The position numbers were made by a program, and so were the translations under genes. From JACZSB01 sp965372015 (lineage in GTDB: Bacteria; Fidelibacterota; Marinisomatia; SCGC-AAA003-L08; TS1B11), in assembly GCA_965372015.1 (NCBI GenBank), contig CBDVAP010000120.1, positions 1-9,309 on the forward strand: a DNA stretch of 9,309 bases. Reading direction: 5' to 3'. The notes beneath the pieces were generated by a model, which was given only the letters and a program-made list of their open reading frames with translations, was not told where the DNA came from and did no database searches. Positions 6,237 through 9,309 of this stretch are shown here, one piece after another; position 1 is the stretch's first letter, and every line of letters begins with the position of its first letter.

Positions 6237-7645
6237 CAGTCGGGACGTACGAGTAATGACCGGCTAATAGCGGCAAGATCAAAAATCACCAACCGGGATA
6301 CCGCTTCTTCCAATCCGGCCCCGCGTAGAACAAAGGGAGGCAAGGCCCGCATTCGCAACCGGACGGACAGGTTGATTTCGCCCTGGGCCGTTTCCGGTAC
6401 GATAAAACTATAGCTGGCCGTGCGCGAATCGCTGGGTGGTATGGTATAGTCATTCAAGTGGGACATCAATTCTACAGACACTTGCCGCAGGCCAGAATCC
6501 CCGGCGGCATTATAAAGCACGGTATTGAAAATTGCCAGGTCGGGGTCCACCAGATGTTGCGGATCAATATGAAAATCATACAGATCGCCATTCTCATCCA
6601 GACCGCCGGATAGATAAAGTGTGTCGCTTCCACTACTTGCTACCACCTCCACCCACAGCTGGCGGGCAAAGGTCACCCCCGTAGGAATGTTGTGCCCTGC
6701 CAGATTCGCAACCACCACCTGAACCTCCACGGTATCGCCCGTTTCGACGGAATCGGGCGGTTGAGGACTGAAACTCAATTCGGCGGCAGTTGCCAGGAGC
6801 AATTCCACCGCCTCCCGCTGCTCCGCCTCATGCGGGAATGAATTCAGGACCAGGTCCACACCCGGGAAATTATGCCGGTGCAGGTTCTCACGATAAGGGG
6901 CTTGGGGAAACAGTACCGGATCGACCGCGTAACCGGCGTAAGTGATCATATGGCACGTCTGGCACTCAACACTCATGGTTTGGAAGGCCGTGCCGGCCCA
7001 CTCGGTGAAAGTCACTTCGGCATCCTCGCCACCAATGATCAGATCGTGGCAAGCGCGACAGTATTCTGAGCGGTCGTATCCCGGATGGTAGTCTGAGGTA
7101 TGCGCACTATTCGCTAGCGGATCGGCGATCGGTCCGTATAGGGGTCCTCCAGTATCCAGATAGTATTCCGCCGTTTCCATTTCACCTTTGCTGGCGTCGA
7201 TATGAAAGGTTGGCGACATGTGCGTTATGCTGTGGCAGAATGCGCATCCAATGCCATCCCGGACCGGCTCGGGCAGGGCGGCAACCGCCTCCAACGTCAA
7301 TTGGGCCGGTTCGGTTATGGCCCCGGTGAGAAAACCAACCGGGCTGTGGCACATCAGGCAGAATTCTCCCAGATCATGTCCGGTAGCCAGGGGGAAGGCC
7401 TGTTGCTCACTCAGGTGAGACGCGGCCCACAGCGGGTCGTGCATGGCGTAAGCGTGCATGGAACCGGACCACTCGCGGTACTGGTCGGGGTGGCAGCTGG
7501 CGCATCCGGCCGAGGGGGCAAAATCGTTGACGGCGAAGCTGGTCTGGATGGGATAGTCCTCAATGCCGCCGGTATCATCATCCTCATCGGTACACCCCGC
7601 CAGGAGCACCAGCAGTGCCATGGTGATGGCCGGTAGCCTATTCAC
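6236..7645 (-). CDS. Pentaheme c-type cytochrome lipoprotein
   Basis: The 469-aa product has five CXXCH heme-attachment motifs: CASCH (48-52), CLMCH (96-100), CAFCH (134-138), CRACH (196-200) and CQTCH (228-232). The EWSGSMHAYAMHDPLW segment (58-73) and general layout resemble the cytochrome c554/multiheme family. A lipobox LLAGC puts the lipidated cysteine at residue 18. The following TDEDDD resembles the acidic export signal of surface lipoproteins in Bacteroidota. Residues ~290-460 form a heme-free beta-rich domain with GHNIPTG (317-323), a motif common after multiheme domains; its histidine could be a ligand. The expected role is electron transfer in the periplasm or on the cell surface, with partner unknown. 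The start is GTG at 7645, 8 nt inside the propeller gene, without a clear Shine-Dalgarno. A later ATG (codon 9) would leave too short a signal peptide. Confidence 0.9.
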   Translation of the reverse strand: MNRLPAITMALLVLLAGCTDEDDDTGGIEDYPIQTSFAVNDFAPSAGCASCHPDQYREWSGSMHAYAMHDPLWAASHLSEQQAFPLATGHDLGEFCLMCHSPVGFLTGAITEPAQLTLEAVAALPEPVRDGIGCAFCHSITHMSPTFHIDASKGEMETAEYYLDTGGPLYGPIADPLANSAHTSDYHPGYDRSEYCRACHDLIIGGEDAEVTFTEWAGTAFQTMSVECQTCHMITYAGYAVDPVLFPQAPYRENLHRHNFPGVDLVLNSFPHEAEQREAVELLLATAAELSFSPQPPDSVETGDTVEVQVVVANLAGHNIPTGVTFARQLWVEVVASSGSDTLYLSGGLDENGDLYDFHIDPQHLVDPDLAIFNTVLYNAAGDSGLRQVSVELMSHLNDYTIPPSDSRTASYSFIVPETAQGEINLSVRLRMRALPPFVLRGAGLEEAVSRLVIFDLAAISRSLLVRPD

Positions 7646-8762
7646 AACCCGTACACGGTGATGACATGACCGCCAGTCCGGTAGCCATCACCCCTTTCCC
7701 GAGCCAGGTTGATTGCAGCACCCTTCCATCGGCTATATCGATCTTATGCAGGTAGCTGCCCGCCTCGTCCGCGGCGGCGCTGCTGGATACATATAGGATT
7801 CCACCATCGCCTGTTATTGCGATGCCATGAGGAGTGTGGAAGCTTGTATCGGCAATTGTACTAACATTCGCGGTGTTCAGGTCAATGATCGAAATTGTAT
7901 TCTCCAGGTTGTTGATCACGTAAACAGCCTGCCCATCGGGCGTTGGTATCAGATGCCATGGCCGGCGGCCGGTCTCATAACTTGCCAACTGGCTGCCATC
8001 CTCGGTGCTGTAAGCCCGTATTTCGCTGACGCCCACATCCGAGCAGGTGATATACAGGACCTCCCCATCGGGACTCAATTCGATCTCCAGTGGCTCATAC
8101 AGGCCGTCGTTGATTTCGTGGTTGTCGGGCACCAGCGGATCGACCTTGAAACTTTCAGGCTGATAGCCGGCTTGGTCGAATTGATCGATTGCGATGCGGA
8201 AGAAATGCGAGGCCTGGATAGAGGCCACCCAGAGCGTCTTCCCGTCGGCGCTCAGGGCAATCCCGTGTGGAGAATCCGCACCCACATCCACCGAGGCAAG
8301 CAGGGTCATGGTTCGGGTGTCGATCTGTTGGATCTCCCTGGAAGCGGAGGGACTTTGTCCCGGCATAGGCATGAACCGGGATACATAAAGCAGCTGCTGC
8401 TGGCGGTCGAGAGCCATTAGCGCCGGTTGGTTGCCAACTTGCAGTGAATCGAGCAGCTCATCGGTGATTAAGTCGAACTTCAGAATATAACCTGATGTTA
8501 TTAGCGATACGTACCAATGCCCATTGACCTCATCCAGGACCACATAATGAGGGCTGTCCATGGTACCGGGCGCCAGGTCAACCTCTACCCGTTTCAGCAG
8601 CTCGCCGCCCAGGCCATCCACCACCGCAACTTCATCAGCCCTCTGGAGAGCCACGTAGATCTTCAGCACTTCCGGCTCCTCAGAGGAATCCCGGCAACCG
8701 TAGGCGATCAACAGCCCACAGATGGCCATCAGTCCTATCCGGATCGCTCGTCGCCAGGGCAT
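7638..8762 (-). CDS. YVTN/YncE-like beta-propeller lipoprotein
   Basis: The 374-aa product has a basic, hydrophobic leader (PWRRAIRIGLMAICGLLIAYGC) with a probable lipidated Cys23, followed by the acidic stretch RDSSEEPE. The rest is a seven-bladed-type propeller. Blade motifs include SPHGIALSADGKTLWVAS (164-181), EIELSPDGEVLYIT (226-239), PWHLIPTPDGQAVYVINN (268-285) and TPHGIAITGDGGILYVSS (310-327). Histidines recur at equivalent blade positions (SPHY 72, SPHG 166, PWH 270, TPHG 312). The chain ends in CTGCE, a terminal CXXC. Family members act as binding or redox partners at the envelope, so the exact function here is not known. It is the first gene of the overlapping set and overlaps the cytochrome gene by 8 nt. 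ATG at 8762 is preferred; a GTG one codon earlier (8765) is also possible. There is no clear Shine-Dalgarno. Confidence 0.87.
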   Translation of the reverse strand: MPWRRAIRIGLMAICGLLIAYGCRDSSEEPEVLKIYVALQRADEVAVVDGLGGELLKRVEVDLAPGTMDSPHYVVLDEVNGHWYVSLITSGYILKFDLITDELLDSLQVGNQPALMALDRQQQLLYVSRFMPMPGQSPSASREIQQIDTRTMTLLASVDVGADSPHGIALSADGKTLWVASIQASHFFRIAIDQFDQAGYQPESFKVDPLVPDNHEINDGLYEPLEIELSPDGEVLYITCSDVGVSEIRAYSTEDGSQLASYETGRRPWHLIPTPDGQAVYVINNLENTISIIDLNTANVSTIADTSFHTPHGIAITGDGGILYVSSSAAADEAGSYLHKIDIADGRVLQSTWLGKGVMATGLAVMSSPCTGCE

Positions 8763-8769
8763 CACTTAT

Positions 8770-8775
8770 ATAATA
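8770..8775 (-). promoter_or_regulatory. Candidate -10 box, possibly for a leaderless mRNA
   Basis: The minus strand reads TATTAT (8775-8770), then 7 nt (ATAAGTG), then the ATG at 8762. The spacing from a -10 box to an RNA start fits transcription beginning at the A of the ATG, which would explain the missing Shine-Dalgarno. No good -35 box is seen: TTGTGG at 8801-8796 leaves a 20-nt spacer. Confidence 0.3.
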
Positions 8776-8792
8776 CTTCGGCCATATCTGCT

Positions 8793-8839
8793 GATCCACA
8801 ATTTACTTGATCTAATTTAAGAGCTGCCGATCCACAATT
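8793..8839. repeat. Direct repeat upstream of the propeller-cytochrome operon
   Basis: GATCCACAATT occurs at 8793-8803 and again at 8829-8839, exactly 36 bp apart. Both copies are preceded by CTG or GCC and followed by TA-rich sequence. They lie 30-80 bp upstream of the first gene of the overlapping minus-strand set, where a regulator could bind. The arrangement could also be a chance local duplication. Confidence 0.35.
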
Positions 8840-9054
8840 AAAGGTCCTTCATTGCTGGATTCGAGGGAAAGAATACCGGTTTCAGGGTAATGGGGGCATC
8901 ATTCCTCACCGGTTCCGGTACGCATGAGCAATCTGCGGGTCCCGATCCGCCTGGAGTTCTGCTTTTGATCAGATGAAGACTGGGGTGTGGCTATCCCTAC
9001 TTCAGCAGCCCCGCTTATGCCCCCGCCTCTGGCGGGATTACTTTGATTATTACT

Positions 9055-9144
9055 TTATACCATCTTGATGGACTTGGTGAACTCGGGTGTAGTCCCCGCC
9101 AACGGCGGGGCGCACCAGGCGAACGACAGCGCTCCCCAAAATCC
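9055..9144 (-). pseudogene. Decayed C-terminal fragment of a T9SS-exported protein gene
   Basis: The minus strand encodes ...PLAGTTPEFTKSIKMV and then TAA at 9057-9055. This matches the extreme C-terminus of the LVIVD-repeat protein (AYTKSIKMLLLK). DNA identity is near perfect: 9043-9057 equals 1512-1526 (15 of 15), and 9058-9079 matches 1531-1552 with one mismatch. A 4-nt deletion relative to that gene (bases 1527-1530) shifts the end to KMV and removes the usual LLLK tail. In frame, a TAG at 9147-9145 closes the other side, and no NYPNPFNP or VYDLLGRE motif is found upstream. Only about 30 codons of tail survive. Alternatives are a recombined 3' end or a copied repeat unit that includes the gene's 3' end. 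Confidence 0.6.
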
Positions 9145-9221
9145 CTATATTCCCCCGCTCTTTGAAAAGCACGCCCTGAGTTTGCTGGATTGACGGACCG
9201 AAGGGTGAGTTGAGGATCTTC

Positions 9222-9241
9222 CCCTCTCCTTCAGGAGAGGG
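9222..9241. repeat. Perfect hairpin with 9-bp arms
   Basis: CCCTCTCCT-TC-AGGAGAGGG is a perfect inverted repeat; the terminal loop would realistically be TTCA. No T tract follows on either strand, so it is better read as a dispersed intergenic palindrome than as an intrinsic terminator. It lies between the decayed T9SS tail and the last CCCGCC palindrome. Confidence 0.6.
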
Positions 9242-9309
9242 ATCTCACGCCTGTCCCGCCATCGGCGGGGAAGTGAGTAGGGTGAGGTTCCTGGTCCCGG
9301 TACCGAACA

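Larger units (their letters stand above)
9022..9270. repeat. Three CCCGCC-N3-GGCGGG palindromes (REP-like)
   Basis: Copies lie at 9022-9036 (loop TCT), 9094-9110 (CCCCGCC-AAC-GGCGGGG, 7-bp arms) and 9255-9269 (loop ATC). The arms are perfect in all three and the 3-nt loops differ, which suggests selection for, or spread of, the stem. The first lies just past the stop of the decayed T9SS fragment and the second lies inside that fragment. Related copies occur at 1484-1498 and 1568-1582. Confidence 0.65.
8840..9309. other. Non-coding, repeat-rich stretch with no intact gene
   Basis: No reading frame here has a recognisable start, domain and codon pattern on either strand. The stretch holds the tail fragment of a T9SS-cargo gene (9055-9144), three CCCGCC-N3-GGCGGG palindromes and a strong hairpin at 9222-9241. 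I see nothing recognisable in 8840-9020, 9145-9221 or 9271-9309. Confidence 0.6.

Noticed and set aside
7202..7636. 144-aa plus-strand frame
   Set aside because: Antisense to the heme-binding region of the pentaheme cytochrome; no start signal or domain.
7827..8420. 197-aa plus-strand frame
   Set aside because: Antisense shadow of the YVTN propeller blades; the periodic propeller code produces long open antisense frames.
9222..9241. Rho-independent terminator
   Set aside because: The stem is strong, but no run of T follows on either strand and no intact gene ends beside it.

Overview
The window most likely comes from an uncultured member of the Fibrobacteres-Chlorobi-Bacteroidetes (FCB) side of the tree. 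A Marinimicrobia-like or related marine/sediment lineage fits best. The main evidence is two secreted proteins ending in type IX secretion (T9SS) type A sorting domains of the 'NYPNPFNP...VYDLLGREV...SGIY.ARL...K' kind, together with Bacteroidota-like acidic stretches after the lipoprotein cysteine. The phylum is an inference, because no phylogenetic marker gene is present.

Left part (1-1500). A 3' fragment of a tRNA-Leu(CAA) gene lies on the minus strand at 90-151. It lacks the acceptor 5' strand and D-arm, as expected of an integration (att) scar. The only clear plus-strand gene, at 357-1088, encodes an endonuclease V-family protein with substitutions at most of the expected catalytic positions. 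An intact CAU-anticodon tRNA (Ile2 or elongator Met) follows on the minus strand at 1305-1376. Its last 14 nt plus 32 nt of downstream DNA are repeated in tandem twice more.

Central part (1519-8762). Four minus-strand genes all encode exported proteins. Transcription starts at the right. First comes a YVTN/YncE-like beta-propeller lipoprotein (8762-7638). It overlaps a pentaheme c-type cytochrome lipoprotein by 8 nt (7645-6236). The cytochrome gene shares 1 nt, as TGATG, with a VCBS/FG-GAP repeat protein carrying a T9SS tail (6236-4155). After a 185-bp gap with its own promoter-like sequence comes an LVIVD-repeat ('choice-of-anchor B') propeller with Ig-like, jelly-roll and T9SS domains (3969-1519). 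The first three genes look like a translationally coupled operon for a cell-surface redox or binding assembly. The substrate cannot be read from the sequence.

Right part (8766-9309). No intact gene is present. It holds a promoter-like region with a direct repeat, a decayed C-terminal fragment of another T9SS-cargo gene (9055-9144), three copies of a small CCCGCC-N3-GGCGGG palindrome and one perfect 9-bp-arm hairpin. Two more copies of the palindrome lie at the 3' end of the LVIVD-repeat gene. One of these sits inside the coding sequence, at nearly the same place as in the decayed fragment.
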